A stretch of DNA of 64,000 nucleotides from Haemophilus aegyptius (GCF_900475885.1 NZ_LS483429.1:1922001-1986000); one strand, 5' to 3'. Counted from the stretch's first letter, positions 19,619-32,337 are shown. Program-made: numbers and translations. The notes: generated by a model from the letters alone, not told the origin.

Positions 19619-20225
19619 CTATAATGTTTTATTCTGAACTTGAACATATCCCATAATTAATGCCAAAATCCCTAGTGGAAAAATGAGATCTATTACAGAA
19701 CCATCATTTCCCCAAATCAAGAATAGCTTTGATGAAAATAAGTAAAATCGGTAAGACAATAGGAATACTCACGACATAGCCCGTAATGGCTAATGCCCAT
19801 TCTTCCTTTTTCTTACCTAGAAATTTGATAAAGCTGAACGCCATTTTTTCAGCAACTGGGCAGATTGAAGTTTCACCATGTAAAGGTTCTCGAATAATGC
19901 TACTTACAAAGGAAGAAGCCGCTTTATTTGGTTTTCCTGGACGGATACAAATTGTGGGCAGGCGAACACAGAGACCATCAACAAAACCTTTTCTTGTATA
20001 GTCATTAATAAGTAATTCACTCATTGCTTTTTGTGCACCATAAGTCGATTGTGGCGTTACAGCAGTAGAATCCTGAATAATTTCTGGTAAATCACCACCA
20101 AATACAGCAAGTGAACTAGAAAAAATAAAACGAATTTTAGTATCAGATTCATCAAAATATGGGAAAGTGGCGACATTCCATATTTGTCCACTAACAAATT
20201 TTGATCACATAATTTGCGACAAAAA
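19619..20225 (-). pseudogene. Decayed fusion of a DenD-like epimerase and a GntP-type permease
   Basis: Read from the right on the minus strand, the first part resembles a short-chain epimerase (D-erythronate dehydrogenase DenD type). It has IRFIFSSSLAVFGGDLPE, then STYGAQKAMSELLINDY and RLPTICIRPGKPNKAASS. After about residue ICPV the sequence becomes permease-like (FLGKKKEEWALAITGYVVSIPI) and then shifts frame again (IDLIFPLGILALIMGY). There is no start, the Rossmann N-terminus is missing, and a TGA and frameshifts interrupt it. It looks like two adjacent genes of a sugar-acid operon collapsed by deletion. The permease assignment is less sure than the epimerase. Confidence 0.65.
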
Positions 20226-20374
20226 TCTTGTTGAATCTGCACAGAATGGCATTAGAGAATTAAATATTAATTTAACTATCGTATAAATAAATTAATATAA
20301 ATGATCTGCACCCCAAAACTAAACAAATAAGCTTACTCATTAAGGTGCAAATCAAAGTGCGGTTCATTTTTATA

Positions 20375-21131
20375 TTATTTTTGGCTACATACAGCAATAA
20401 AATGTAATTTATGTTCAGGATCATTAAAGGTTTTGAACATTCTTTTAAATTGCTCACGATTTTCCGCTTTCATCGCATTACGGATGATTTTTAACGTACC
20501 GAAAATTCCTTCATCATAAATCATTCCTTTTGGGGAAAGTAATGTCATCTCACCAGAGAAAGTATCAACATATCTAAAGCCACTTTCTTGGAATATGCCT
20601 TTCCATCCATCTTTCGTTAATGGCGTGACAGTCACGTTAATCGCTTTGCGCATATTTTCTAGAATAGTTTGATGATCATTCCCCACCAGCATAACATCGT
20701 GAGTAAGCAATAAACCATTGGATTTTAACACTCGAAAATATTCTGCAATAGCTTTTTTCTTTGCTTCCACGGGTAACATTGTGAGCATCGCTTCATTGAT
20801 GACAATATCAAAACTTTCATCCTCGAAAGGCAACTTCATCGCATTCGCACGCTGTACATGAATTTTTTCTTGCAAGCCATTTGCTTCAATATTTGCTTGT
20901 GCTTTTGCTAACGCATTTTCATCTAAATCAACACCTTCAATATGACAACCAAATTGTTTCGCCAATCCAATTGCAGTCGTCCCCATATTACAGGCAACCT
21001 CTAACACTTTTTTATCTTGGCTAAAATCGCCATTGGCAATTAACCAATCTGTCGCTTTTTTTACCGCCTGGACGCAAACGCGTTTTACCCAAACGTGCAA
21101 GAAAATTATGCCCTACTTCATCTTTTGCCAT
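20375..21131 (-). pseudogene. UbiE-like class I SAM methyltransferase, frameshifted in a poly-A run
   Basis: The body is a class I methyltransferase with the SAM loop VLEVACNMGTTAIGLA, motif GVDLDENAL and FDIVINEAML. It corresponds to HI0095 of Rd as I recall it. An ATG at 21131 with a good AGGAG ribosome site starts MAKDEVGHNFLARLGKTRL, ending in RPGGKK. At 21056-21062 there is a run of seven A (minus strand), and the downstream frame is offset by one base. With six A the protein would be a continuous 251 residues. As read, translation from the ATG shifts out of frame at about residue 25. The longest open stretch starts only at a TTG (21100) without a ribosome site. Confidence 0.8.
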
Positions 21132-21204
21132 TTTTATCTCCTAGTAATTAACTTGGTTTTTATATTATAGATAAAAATGATAACTATTAAAATGGCAGAT
21201 CAAA

Positions 21205-21236
21205 TAAATAAGGCGGAATAATTGTTCCGCCTTTTC
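21205..21236 (-). terminator. Terminator after the autotransporter gene
   Basis: AAGGCGGAA (21210-21218) pairs with TTCCGCCTT (21225-21233) across a 6-base loop. On the minus strand it is followed by a T-rich run, immediately after the autotransporter stop. Confidence 0.75.
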
Positions 21237-21239
21237 CTA

Positions 21240-22091
<852 letters not shown>

Positions 22092-22439
22092 TGTTTTGCT
22101 CCTTTGTCAAGAAAATAATTGAGACCCGTCATTCTAACAGAAAATAATGTCAAAAATGTAAGTTATTTCACATTTTTGGAAATTAAATAAAAAACGTGGA
22201 AAAAATTTACCGCACTTTTAGGTTAATTGATCATTCATTTCATATTTGAGTTATCCTTCTAAAATTAATATAAAATAGTCATCTCTATTATCTATACTTT
22301 AAACCTATCCCCTCAATAAACAAAACCACGCTCCCCATCACAACTCAACAAACATTATCTCACTTTGTTTTTGTGTCAATTCACTTTACAATGTTGTGTT
22401 TCAAAGATATTGACAATTTCTACATTAACAGGACAAATA
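22092..22439. other. Intergenic region between two divergent phase-variable genes
   Basis: This 348-base AT-rich gap separates the divergent starts of the autotransporter and the methyltransferase. It holds one uptake signal (22209-22217) and the probable autotransporter promoter. No terminator or further ORF is seen. A TTGACA at 22410 is too close to ATG 22440 to serve as its -35. Confidence 0.6.
22131..22153 (-). promoter_or_regulatory. Likely extended -10 promoter of the autotransporter gene
   Basis: On the minus strand TGTTAGAAT gives an extended -10 (TAGAAT at 22136-22131), about 40 bases upstream of ATG 22091. The -35 region is AT-rich and has no clear match, so the call rests on the extended -10. 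Confidence 0.45.
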
Positions 22440-24048
<1,609 letters not shown>

Positions 24049-24106
24049 TCTGTGTATGGTTCGTTTAATGTACCGTTTTGTTTTTCATCTAAATATCAAT
24101 TTAAAT

Positions 24107-24121
24107 TGAGAATTATTTGCA
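24107..24121 (+). promoter_or_regulatory. Fur box upstream of hitA
   Basis: TGAGAATTATTTGCA matches the 7-1-7 Fur consensus TGATAATnATTATCA at 12 of the 14 defined positions. It lies in the AT-rich hitA promoter region, about 80 bases before the start codon. This fits the known iron repression of the Haemophilus hit operon. Confidence 0.7.
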
Positions 24122-24172
24122 TTTAAATAAAATTAGGCATAGAATAGCCACAATTCAGGCTTAACTGAATAA

Positions 24173-25198
<1,026 letters not shown>

Positions 25199-25208
25199 TC
25201 CAAATATT

Positions 25209-25280
25209 GCGTGCGTGTATTTGAAAAAATTCACGCACGCGTTTACAATTCTCTAACAAAATTAACCGCTTGCGTGCGTG
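25209..25280 (+). promoter_or_regulatory. Intercistronic hairpin with three GCGTGCGTG copies between hitA and hitB
   Basis: GCGTGCGTG at 25209-25217 pairs perfectly with CACGCACGC at 25232-25240 (14-base loop), and a further direct copy lies at 25272-25280. There is no T run, so it is not a plain terminator. The third copy could compete for pairing with the middle arm. Such a structure could protect the hitA mRNA 3' end or partly attenuate transcription, giving more binding protein than permease. The role is inferred. Confidence 0.6.
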
Positions 25281-25315
25281 AACTGAAAGGTTCACATTCC
25301 TAAAAGGATTTAACT

Positions 25316-26836
25316 TTGCCTCGCAGACCGCCATTCTGGCTCACTTTACTTATCATCTTAATCGGGCTTCCGTTATGTTTGCCGTTTCTGTATGTCATTT
25401 TGCGTGCGACAGAAGTGGGATTAACGCGAAGTGTTGAGCTATTGTTTCGCCCTCGAATGGCTGAATTATTAAGCAATACAATGCTTTTAATGGTTTGTGT
25501 AACTATCGGAGCTATTTCACTTGGCACGTTTTGTGCTTTTTTACTTGAACGTTATCGCTTTTTCGGTAAAGCTTTTTTTGAAGTGGCGATGACGTTACCC
25601 CTTTGTATTCCCGCCTTTGTAAGTTGTTTTACTTGGATCAGCCTCACATTCCGCGTTGAGGGTTTTTGGGGAACAATTGGTATTATGACATTAAGTTCAT
25701 TTCCTTTGGCTTATTTGCCCGTTTCCGCCATACTAAAAAGACTTGATCGTTCTCTTGAAGAAGTAAGCCTTTCGCTTGGTAAAAGCCCTGTGTATACCTT
25801 TTGGTATGCTATTTTCCCGCAACTTAAACCCGCCATTGGTAGTAGTATCTTACTGATTGCTTTACATATGTTGGTCGAATTTGGTGCAGTGTCAATTTTA
25901 AATTATCAAACCTTTACCACAGCCATTTTCCAAGAATATGAAATGTCTTTTAACAACAGCACTGCTGCATTATTATCCGCCGTTTTAATGGCGATTTGTA
26001 TACTTATTGTTTTTGGGGAAATTTTCTTTCGTGGAAAACAAACCCTTTACCACAGTGGAAAAGGTGTTACGCGTCCTTATCTCGTAAAAACACTTTCCTT
26101 TGGAAAACAATGTTTAACCTTCGGATTTTTCTCTAGCATATTCATTTTAAGCATTGGCGTGCCTGTGATTATGTTAATTTACTGGCTTATTGTGGGAACT
26201 TCACTCGAAAGTGCGGGTGATTTTTCAGAATTTTTATCGGCATTCAGCAATTCATTTATCATTTCAGGCTTAGGCGCATTGCTTACCGTAATGTGCGCCT
26301 TGCCATTAGTTTGGGCAGCTGTTCGTTACCGTAGTTATTTAACGATTTGGATCGACCGCTTGCCATATCTATTACACGCTGTGCCAGGCTTAGTCATTGC
26401 CTTATCATTAGTCTATTTTTCCATCCATTACGCTAACGACCTATATCAAACCTTTTTTGTGATTATCATTGCCTACTTTATGCTCTATTTGCCAATGGCA
26501 CAAACTACATTAAGAGCGTCTTTAGAGCAACTTTCCGATCAAATTGAAAAAGTCGGACAAAGTCTTGGGCGAAGCCCTTTCTATATTTTTCGCACCTTGA
26601 CGCTACCAGCCATATTACCAGGTGTGGCCGCCGCATTTGCTTTGGTTTTTTTGAATTTAATGAAAGAGCTTACCGCGACGCTTTTGCTCACACCAAATGA
26701 TATTAAAACCTTATCCATTTCTGTGTGGGAACATACCAGCGATGCACAATATGCTGCCGCCACCCCTTATGCGTTAATGCTCGTTCTTTTTTCGGGTATT
26801 CCTGTATTTTTATTGAAAAAATATGCGTTTAAATAA
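25316..26836 (+). CDS. hitB: Ferric iron ABC transporter permease
   Basis: A 506-residue inner-membrane permease with two fused binding-protein-dependent transport modules. Each has an EAA-type loop (LEEVSLSLGKSPVYTFWYAIFPQLKPAI, shown by LEEVSLSLG and IEKVGQSLGRSP). About 12 membrane spans are predicted. It starts at TTG 25316 with an AAGGA site 8 bases upstream; the reading MPRRPPFWLTL fits the known HitB length. It partners HitA and HitC. Confidence 0.95.
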   Translation: MPRRPPFWLTLLIILIGLPLCLPFLYVILRATEVGLTRSVELLFRPRMAELLSNTMLLMVCVTIGAISLGTFCAFLLERYRFFGKAFFEVAMTLPLCIPAFVSCFTWISLTFRVEGFWGTIGIMTLSSFPLAYLPVSAILKRLDRSLEEVSLSLGKSPVYTFWYAIFPQLKPAIGSSILLIALHMLVEFGAVSILNYQTFTTAIFQEYEMSFNNSTAALLSAVLMAICILIVFGEIFFRGKQTLYHSGKGVTRPYLVKTLSFGKQCLTFGFFSSIFILSIGVPVIMLIYWLIVGTSLESAGDFSEFLSAFSNSFIISGLGALLTVMCALPLVWAAVRYRSYLTIWIDRLPYLLHAVPGLVIALSLVYFSIHYANDLYQTFFVIIIAYFMLYLPMAQTTLRASLEQLSDQIEKVGQSLGRSPFYIFRTLTLPAILPGVAAAFALVFLNLMKELTATLLLTPNDIKTLSISVWEHTSDAQYAAATPYALMLVLFSGIPVFLLKKYAFK

Positions 26837-26837
26837 A

Positions 26838-27893
26838 ATGATAAATAATCCGTTATTAACCGTTAAAAATCTCAATAAATTTTTTAATGAACAACAAGTT
26901 CTGCACGATATTTCATTCAGCTTACAACGCGGAGAAATCCTCTTTCTACTTGGATCTTCAGGCTGTGGCAAAACTACATTATTACGTGCCATTGCAGGTT
27001 TTGAACAACCCTCTAATGGCGAAATTTGGCTAAAAGAGCGGTTAATTTTTGGCGAGAATTTTAATCTTCCAACGCAACAACGTCATCTCGGTTATGTGGT
27101 GCAAGAGGGCATACTTTTTCCTCACTTAAATGTCTATCGCAACATTGCTTACGGATTAGGCAACGGCAAAGGAAAAAATAGCGAAGAAAAAATGCGGATT
27201 GAACAAATAATGCAACTAACGGGTATTTTTGAACTGGCGGATCGCTTTCCACATCAACTTTCAGGCGGACAACAACAACGCGTAGCATTGGCACGTGCTT
27301 TAGCCCCTAATCCAGAACTGATTTTATTAGACGAGCCTTTCAGTGCCTTAGACGAGCATCTTCGCCAACAAATTCGCCAAGAGATGCTCCAAGCACTTCG
27401 CCAAAGCGGTGCTTCCGCAATTTTCGTTACTCACGACCGTGATGAATCCTTACGCTACGCTGATAAAATCGCCATTATTCAGCAAGGTAAAATTTTACAA
27501 ATCGATACGCCTCGCACCCTTTATTGGTCGCCTAATCATCTTGAAACAGCAAAATTTATGGGGGAAAGTATTGTTTTGCCTGCAAATCTACTCGATGAAA
27601 ATACCGCTCAATGCCAATTAGGCAATATTCCTATAAAAAATAAATCAATCTCACAAAATCAAGGTAGGATTTTGCTTCGTCCAGAACAATTTAGCCTGTT
27701 TAAAACATCAGAAAATCCAACCGCACTTTTTAATGGACAAATAAAACAAATTGAATTTAAAGGAAAAATTACCTCCATTCAAATTGAAATTAATGGCTAC
27801 GCAATATGGATTGAGAACGTTATTTCTCCCGATTTATCTATTGGCGATAATTTGCCTGTTTATTTACATAGAAAAGGGCTTTTTTACGCTTAA
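26838..27893 (+). CDS. hitC: Ferric iron ABC transporter ATPase
   Basis: This ABC ATPase powers iron uptake through HitB. Walker A is LGSSGCGKTT, the signature is LSGGQQQR, and Walker B is LILLDEP with the H-loop in VTHD. A C-terminal TOBE-like region follows residue 240. ATG 26838 (MINNPLLTV, 351 residues) follows the hitB stop by one base, and ATG 26823 (five codons longer, overlapping hitB) is the alternative. No good ribosome site is seen for either, so translation is probably coupled to hitB. An uptake signal is embedded near the 3' end. Confidence 0.95.
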   Translation: MINNPLLTVKNLNKFFNEQQVLHDISFSLQRGEILFLLGSSGCGKTTLLRAIAGFEQPSNGEIWLKERLIFGENFNLPTQQRHLGYVVQEGILFPHLNVYRNIAYGLGNGKGKNSEEKMRIEQIMQLTGIFELADRFPHQLSGGQQQRVALARALAPNPELILLDEPFSALDEHLRQQIRQEMLQALRQSGASAIFVTHDRDESLRYADKIAIIQQGKILQIDTPRTLYWSPNHLETAKFMGESIVLPANLLDENTAQCQLGNIPIKNKSISQNQGRILLRPEQFSLFKTSENPTALFNGQIKQIEFKGKITSIQIEINGYAIWIENVISPDLSIGDNLPVYLHRKGLFYA

Positions 27894-27894
27894 C

Positions 27895-27929
27895 AATAAA
27901 GCCTTATCTTCACAATAAGGCTTATTTTT
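27895..27929 (+). terminator. Terminator of the hitABC operon
   Basis: AAGCCTTAT (27899-27907) pairs with ATAAGGCTT (27915-27923), followed by a T run. It is symmetric and may also serve the converging peptidase gene. Confidence 0.8.
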
Positions 27930-28608
27930 AAACAATATATTCGGAAAAAATTTGTTCAAGATGTGATATTAAACAGTCTGTCCCTAAAATATTTTCCCCT
28001 TTCCACGCCTGTTGCAAAATCTCTGGAGAAAATTGCTGGCTTGCCAATTCAGCTAACGGCAAATAACTGATATGCCAAGGCTCCCGCCCCACTTTCTTAT
28101 TGGACTGCATATTCATAAAAGGCAAAGCAAAATCAAAGTGCGGTAAATTTTCGGCAAGAAATTCACTCAATTCAAAGAAGTAGCCGCCTTTTTCATATTC
28201 CCAAGGCTCTAATTGTAAAGATTGCCCTTGTGGCAAAAGATCAGGATCAAAAATATCCACTTCCGTTCCCCAATGATGACGGCTAGCCGCTGGTAATGCA
28301 GACCAACGTAAAATCGCCTGACATTTTTGCCAGTCATCTAATTGATTCAAATCTAATGCCTTGCCTGCATCATCGTGTACTTTTCTCTCGCCCTTAAATT
28401 TACTGTTCCAAATAAGTTGTTGGCGTTCAAAATCACGAAAACTGCTCGCTGGCTGTAAATTAAAGCCATTTTTTGCCGCACTTTGTTGCAAAGCTTGAAA
28501 TGCTTGCACAGCTTGCGTTTGCAAAAAATGATTTGATGAATGAGTTGCGGGTAAATTGACTAAATGCTCACGGGACTTTCCTGTAAGCATTTCTGGGGTT
28601 AATTTCAT
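27928..28608 (-). CDS. M15-type D-alanyl-D-alanine carboxypeptidase
   Basis: A 226-residue zinc peptidase of the M15 (VanY/LdcB) family, which trims D-Ala residues from peptidoglycan peptides. The family motifs SSFRDFERQ, the zinc-binding HHWGTEVDIFD and EPWHIS are all present. No signal peptide is visible, so a cytoplasmic or unusual export route is implied. It starts one base after the dapE stop (ATG 28608), so translation is likely coupled. The order yffB-dapE-peptidase groups cell-wall and lysine/diaminopimelate functions. Confidence 0.88.
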   Translation of the reverse strand: MKLTPEMLTGKSREHLVNLPATHSSNHFLQTQAVQAFQALQQSAAKNGFNLQPASSFRDFERQQLIWNSKFKGERKVHDDAGKALDLNQLDDWQKCQAILRWSALPAASRHHWGTEVDIFDPDLLPQGQSLQLEPWEYEKGGYFFELSEFLAENLPHFDFALPFMNMQSNKKVGREPWHISYLPLAELASQQFSPEILQQAWKGENILGTDCLISHLEQIFSEYIV

Positions 28609-28609
28609 T

Positions 28610-29743
28610 TTAGCTATCCAATAAATTCACTAACATTTTGTGATAAATTTCACCGCACTTGCCAAGGTCTTCTACACTGACACATTCATTGACTTTATGA
28701 ATGGTTGAATTTAACGGGCCAAATTCCACTACTTCTGCGCCCATCAATGCAATAAAACGACCGTCTGACGTGCCACCACCTGTTTCAGCCTTTGGCGTTA
28801 TGCCTATGGTTTCCTCAATAGCGGAGGTTATCGAATCTAATAATTTACCTGGTTTTGTTAAAAAGGGTTTACCTGATAAATTCCATTCAATACGATATTT
28901 CAAATTATGTTTTTCTAGCATTTCAGCCACTTTTTGCTTGATGATTTCATCCGTGACTTCTGTGCAATAACGCAAATTGAACTGAATATATAACTCAGCA
29001 GGAATTACATTATTACTTCCCGTACCCGCGTGAATGTTAGCAATTTGTAGGCTTGTTGGCGGGAAAAATTCATTGCCTTTATCCCATTGGTAAGTCGTTA
29101 ATTCTTGCAAAAATGGCGCTGCTTTATGGATTGGGTTTTCAGCTAAATGCGGATAGGCTACGTGTCCTTGAATACCTTGAATATAGAGATTTCCTGTAAT
29201 TGAGCCGCGGCGACCATTTTTGACAACATCTCCTAAGTTTTTAGCACTCGATGGCTCGCCAACCATACAATAAGTAATTTTTTCATCACGTGCCATTAAA
29301 GTCTCAACCACACGCACGGTGCCGTCTTTTGCGGCTGCCTCTTCGTCAGAGGTAATCAATAATGCAATGGTGCCTTTATGGTTAGGATTTGCTTTTACGT
29401 ATTCTTCTGCCGCCACAATCATTGCTGCAAGGGAGCCTTTCATATCCGCCGCACCACGCCCATAAAGCATGCCATCAATAATCTCAGCAGAAAACGGCGG
29501 AGACGACCATTGATTTTCATCGCCAGTAGGCACAACATCCGTATGACCTGCAAAAGCAATAACTGGCTCGCTCGTTCCGTGTTTTGCCCACAAATTCAGC
29601 GTATCATTAAAAGGCATCCATTCAATTTGAAAACCTAACTTTTCTAAACGTTCGGCAATAATTTGCTGACAGCCTTCGTCATTCGGGCTAATAGATGGGA
29701 GACGAATTAAATCTTGTGCTAACGAAACCACTTTTTCTCTCAT
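28610..29743 (-). CDS. dapE: Succinyl-diaminopimelate desuccinylase
   Basis: This dinuclear zinc M20 enzyme makes LL-diaminopimelate for lysine and peptidoglycan. It has 377 residues. The zinc and catalytic motifs are [11 protein letters not shown] (about 65-75), [10 protein letters not shown] and the catalytic Glu pair in [11 protein letters not shown]; a late zinc His is in [12 protein letters not shown] 29743 follows yffB closely (27 bases), as in other gammaproteobacteria. The Haemophilus enzyme is a well-known structural model. Confidence 0.97.
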   Translation of the reverse strand: MREKVVSLAQDLIRLPSISPNDEGCQQIIAERLEKLGFQIEWMPFNDTLNLWAKHGTSEPVIAFAGHTDVVPTGDENQWSSPPFSAEIIDGMLYGRGAADMKGSLAAMIVAAEEYVKANPNHKGTIALLITSDEEAAAKDGTVRVVETLMARDEKITYCMVGEPSSAKNLGDVVKNGRRGSITGNLYIQGIQGHVAYPHLAENPIHKAAPFLQELTTYQWDKGNEFFPPTSLQIANIHAGTGSNNVIPAELYIQFNLRYCTEVTDEIIKQKVAEMLEKHNLKYRIEWNLSGKPFLTKPGKLLDSITSAIEETIGITPKAETGGGTSDGRFIALMGAEVVEFGPLNSTIHKVNECVSVEDLGKCGEIYHKMLVNLLDS

Positions 29744-29770
29744 AAAAACTCCTAAGAAAATAACCGCACT

Positions 29771-30115
29771 TTAAGCAAAAGCAGCCTGATATTCCTTTTC
29801 ATTAAATCCAATTAGTGCCTTCCCATCTTGTAAAATAATTGGGCGTTTAATTAAAGTTGGATTCTCAGCCAACACGGAAAGTGCGGTGGTTTTATCAAGA
29901 GAATTTTTAACTTGCTCATTCAAATTACGCCAAGTTGTACTGCGTTTATTCACTAACACATCCCAGCCAAATTGAGTTTCCGCTTGGGTTAAAAAATTCA
30001 AATCTAACCCATCAACACGGTAGTCGTGAAGTTTATGTTCGATATTGTGATCCGCCAGCCATTTCAACGCTTTCTTCACTGTATCGCAATTTTTAATGCC
30101 GTAAACTGTAATCAT
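29771..30115 (-). CDS. yffB: ArsC/Spx family protein YffB
   Basis: A 114-residue thioredoxin-fold protein of the arsenate reductase-like (ArsC/Spx) family. The N-terminal YGIKNCDTVKKAL has the single family cysteine, and RPIILQDGKALIGF is the typical C-terminal strand with its Arg. YffB proteins are not shown to reduce arsenate. The conserved linkage to dapE is the main functional hint. It starts at ATG 30115 and is the first gene of the yffB-dapE-peptidase unit. Confidence 0.9.
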   Translation of the reverse strand: MITVYGIKNCDTVKKALKWLADHNIEHKLHDYRVDGLDLNFLTQAETQFGWDVLVNKRSTTWRNLNEQVKNSLDKTTALSVLAENPTLIKRPIILQDGKALIGFNEKEYQAAFA

Positions 30116-30124
30116 ATTTCACCT

Positions 30125-30165
30125 AAAAAAGAAAAATCCTCAATCTAATCAGACTGAGGATTTTA
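30125..30165 (-). terminator. Terminator of htpG
   Basis: AAAATCCTCA (30133-30142) pairs with TGAGGATTTT (30155-30164). Read on the minus strand it is followed by a long T run, just after the htpG stop. Confidence 0.85.
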
Positions 30166-30193
30166 ACCCTTATGCTACTTCATCTCAAATGAA

Positions 30194-32074
30194 TTAACCT
30201 AACAACTTATTGATACGTTTAATAAACGCAGCTGGATTTTCCAAAGATCCGCGCTCTGCTAACATAGCTTGTTCAAGTAATAATTCCACCCAATCAGCAA
30301 ATTCAGTTTCATCTGCAATATCAGCCACTTTTTTCACTAAATGGTGTTCTGGATTCAGTTCAAATGTGTATTTTACTTCTGGTACAGGTTGCCCTGCGGC
30401 TGCAAACAATTTCGCCATTTGGGTCGTCATTTGATCGTTATCCGTAGAAACCACCGCTGGTGTATCCGTTAAATTGTGAGTTAAACGCACCGTTTTCACA
30501 CGTTCGCCAAGCAAGTTTTTCACACGCTCAATAAAACTACCAAAGGCTTCATCTTGTTGTTTTTGTGTTTCAGATTCTTTATCGGCTAAATCGCCTAAAT
30601 CTAAATCTGCTTTCGTGATACTTTGTAATTGTTTACCATCGAATTCAGTTAAATAGCTTAACATCCATTCATCAATGCGATCGGAAAGCAATAAAACCTC
30701 AATGCCTTTTTTATTGAATAATTCCAAGTGCGGGCTATTTTTCGCTGCAACATAACTATCCGCTGTAATGTAATAGATAGCTTTTTGCCCCTCTTTCATA
30801 CGCAAGATGTAATCTTCTAAAGAGACAGTTTGCTCACTACCATCATTATGTGTCGAAGCAAAACGCAATAACTTTGCGATAGTTTCTTTGTTAGCAAAAT
30901 CTTCTGCAGGGCCTTCTTTTAAGACTAAACCAAACTCTTTCCAGAATTGAAGATATTTTTCTGCATCATCTTTTGCTAATTTTTCTAGCATTTGTAATGA
31001 ACGCTTAGTTAATGCTTTGCGTAGTGCAGCCGTAATTTTGTTATCCTGTAAAATTTCACGAGATACATTTAATGGCAAGTCATTACTATCGATTAAACCA
31101 CGCATAAAACGTAGATAATTCGGCATAAATTGCTCAGCATCATCCATAATAAATACACGTTGAACATAAAGTTTTAAGCCGTGTTTATGTTCGCGATTAA
31201 ATAAATCCCAAGGTGCTTTAGCTGGTACATAAAGCAAACTAGTATATGCTTGATTTCCTTCCACTTTGTTATGCGCCCAAGTCACAGGATCAACAAAATC
31301 ATGGCTTAAGTGTTTGTAAAACGCTTTGTATTCCTCATCGGAAACATCATTTTTAGAACGCGTCCAAAGGGCATCAGATTTATTGATTTTTTCCCATTTT
31401 TCGCCGCACTCTTTGCCTTCATCATCGTATTCTTTCGTCAGCATTTCCACTGGCAAGCCAATATGGTCAGAATATTTACCGATAATTTCACGCAAACGCC
31501 ATTCATTTAAAAATTCTTTTTCATCTTCACGTAAATGTAAAATCACATCTGTACCACGGGATTTTTTCTCAATATCCGCCACAGAATATTCGCCTTCGCC
31601 CGCAGATTCCCAAAGTACGGCTTTATCCGCCTCTTCGCCAGCCGCTCTAGTTTTTACAGTCACTTTATCTGCCACAATAAAAGCTGAATAAAAACCTACA
31701 CCAAACTGCCCAATAAGCTGGCTATTTTTTGCTTGGTCTTGGCCAAGTGCGGTTAAAAATTCTTTTGTTCCTGATTTTGCAATCGTACCCAAATGATCGA
31801 TGACTTGCTCGCGAGTCATACCAATGCCGTTATCGCTAATTGTAATAGTGCCTTTATCCGCATCAAAGCTAACACGCACACGCAAGTCGCCATCGCCTTC
31901 ATATAAAGCAGGGTTGGAAAGTGCTTTAAAGCGTAATTTATCTGCCGCATCAGAAGCATTAGAAATCAATTCACGTAAGAAAATTTCTTTGTTAGAGTAC
32001 AAAGAATGAATCATTAATTGGAGTAGTTGTTTGACTTCAGATTGGAATCCGCGAGTTTCTTGATTTTGTGACAT
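30194..32074 (-). CDS. htpG: Chaperone HtpG (bacterial Hsp90)
   Basis: This ATP-dependent homodimeric chaperone acts in the cytoplasm under stress. The GHKL ATPase N-domain shows the N-box [20 protein letters not shown] and [11 protein letters not shown]. The middle domain carries the catalytic Arg region NVSREILQ, and a C-terminal dimerisation domain follows. The frame opens at 32089, but ATG 32074 ([10 protein letters not shown]) gives the standard 626 residues and has a GGAAAAA ribosome site. A possible heat-shock promoter lies upstream. Confidence 0.97.
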   Translation of the reverse strand: MSQNQETRGFQSEVKQLLQLMIHSLYSNKEIFLRELISNASDAADKLRFKALSNPALYEGDGDLRVRVSFDADKGTITISDNGIGMTREQVIDHLGTIAKSGTKEFLTALGQDQAKNSQLIGQFGVGFYSAFIVADKVTVKTRAAGEEADKAVLWESAGEGEYSVADIEKKSRGTDVILHLREDEKEFLNEWRLREIIGKYSDHIGLPVEMLTKEYDDEGKECGEKWEKINKSDALWTRSKNDVSDEEYKAFYKHLSHDFVDPVTWAHNKVEGNQAYTSLLYVPAKAPWDLFNREHKHGLKLYVQRVFIMDDAEQFMPNYLRFMRGLIDSNDLPLNVSREILQDNKITAALRKALTKRSLQMLEKLAKDDAEKYLQFWKEFGLVLKEGPAEDFANKETIAKLLRFASTHNDGSEQTVSLEDYILRMKEGQKAIYYITADSYVAAKNSPHLELFNKKGIEVLLLSDRIDEWMLSYLTEFDGKQLQSITKADLDLGDLADKESETQKQQDEAFGSFIERVKNLLGERVKTVRLTHNLTDTPAVVSTDNDQMTTQMAKLFAAAGQPVPEVKYTFELNPEHHLVKKVADIADETEFADWVELLLEQAMLAERGSLENPAAFIKRINKLLG

Positions 32075-32113
32075 AATTTTTTCCTTCATAAAGATAAAAA
32101 TTGAACGTCACAG

Positions 32114-32141
32114 ATATAAGAATAAAAAGAAAGATTTCAAG
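32114..32141 (-). promoter_or_regulatory. Possible sigma-32 promoter of htpG
   Basis: On the minus strand CTTGAAA (32141-32135) matches the heat-shock -35 exactly. The -10 side (TTATAT, 32119-32114) matches the CCCCATNT consensus poorly. Its placement about 40-65 bases before ATG 32074 and the gene identity make it plausible. Confidence 0.4.
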
Positions 32142-32157
32142 GGGAATTTAAGAGGAA

Positions 32158-32195
32158 AAGTGCGGTAAAAAACACAAGGAATTTAAACCGCACTT
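32158..32195. repeat. Head-to-head pair of uptake signals
   Basis: AAGTGCGGT (32158-32166) and ACCGCACTT (32187-32195) form a 9-bp inverted repeat with a 20-base loop between htpG and the small RNA candidate. It could act as a hairpin, though it lies upstream of both flanking transcription units. Confidence 0.7.
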
Positions 32196-32219
32196 TAAAT
32201 AAAAAATTTCTTATCCCTC

Positions 32220-32247
32220 TTGATCGCTATAAATTTATGTATATAAT
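32220..32247 (+). promoter_or_regulatory. Promoter of the small RNA candidate
   Basis: A perfect -10 TATAAT (32242-32247) lies 16 bases after a -35-like TTGATC (32220-32225). The predicted start is about 32254. Confidence 0.6.
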
Positions 32248-32253
32248 GAATTC

Positions 32254-32337
32254 TGTTTTAGATACTAGATAGTAATTTAATAGTAATGAAACTTGGCTAG
32301 TGCATTCCCCCACTCCTTTCGCACTAGCCATTTTTTT
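32254..32337 (+). ncRNA. Candidate small RNA with C-rich terminator loop, or leader attenuator of the Nif3 gene
   Basis: A good promoter is followed after about 40 bases by a 10-bp perfect stem (TGGCTAGTGC at 32294-32303 with GCACTAGCCA at 32321-32330) and a run of seven T. This would give an RNA of about 84 bases ending in a typical Hfq-friendly poly-U tail. The 17-base loop is CCCCCACTCCTTT-rich, and its ACTCCTTT is complementary to the ribosome-site sequence AAAGGAGT. There is no convincing ORF inside. The Nif3-family start lies 47 bases beyond, so an attenuator for that gene is the alternative reading. Confidence 0.6.

Noticed and set aside
20057-20242. Minus-strand ORF of 61 codons
   Set aside because: It is a frameshifted reading of the epimerase remnant, whose family-like sequence lies in another frame.
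22410-22415. TTGACA upstream of the phase-variable methyltransferase
   Set aside because: Its matching -10 would fall at or inside the start codon (22440), so it cannot be the -35 for that gene.
25300-25527. Minus-strand ORF over the hitB start
   Set aside because: It is antisense to hitB with no supporting signal; hitB is clearly coding there.
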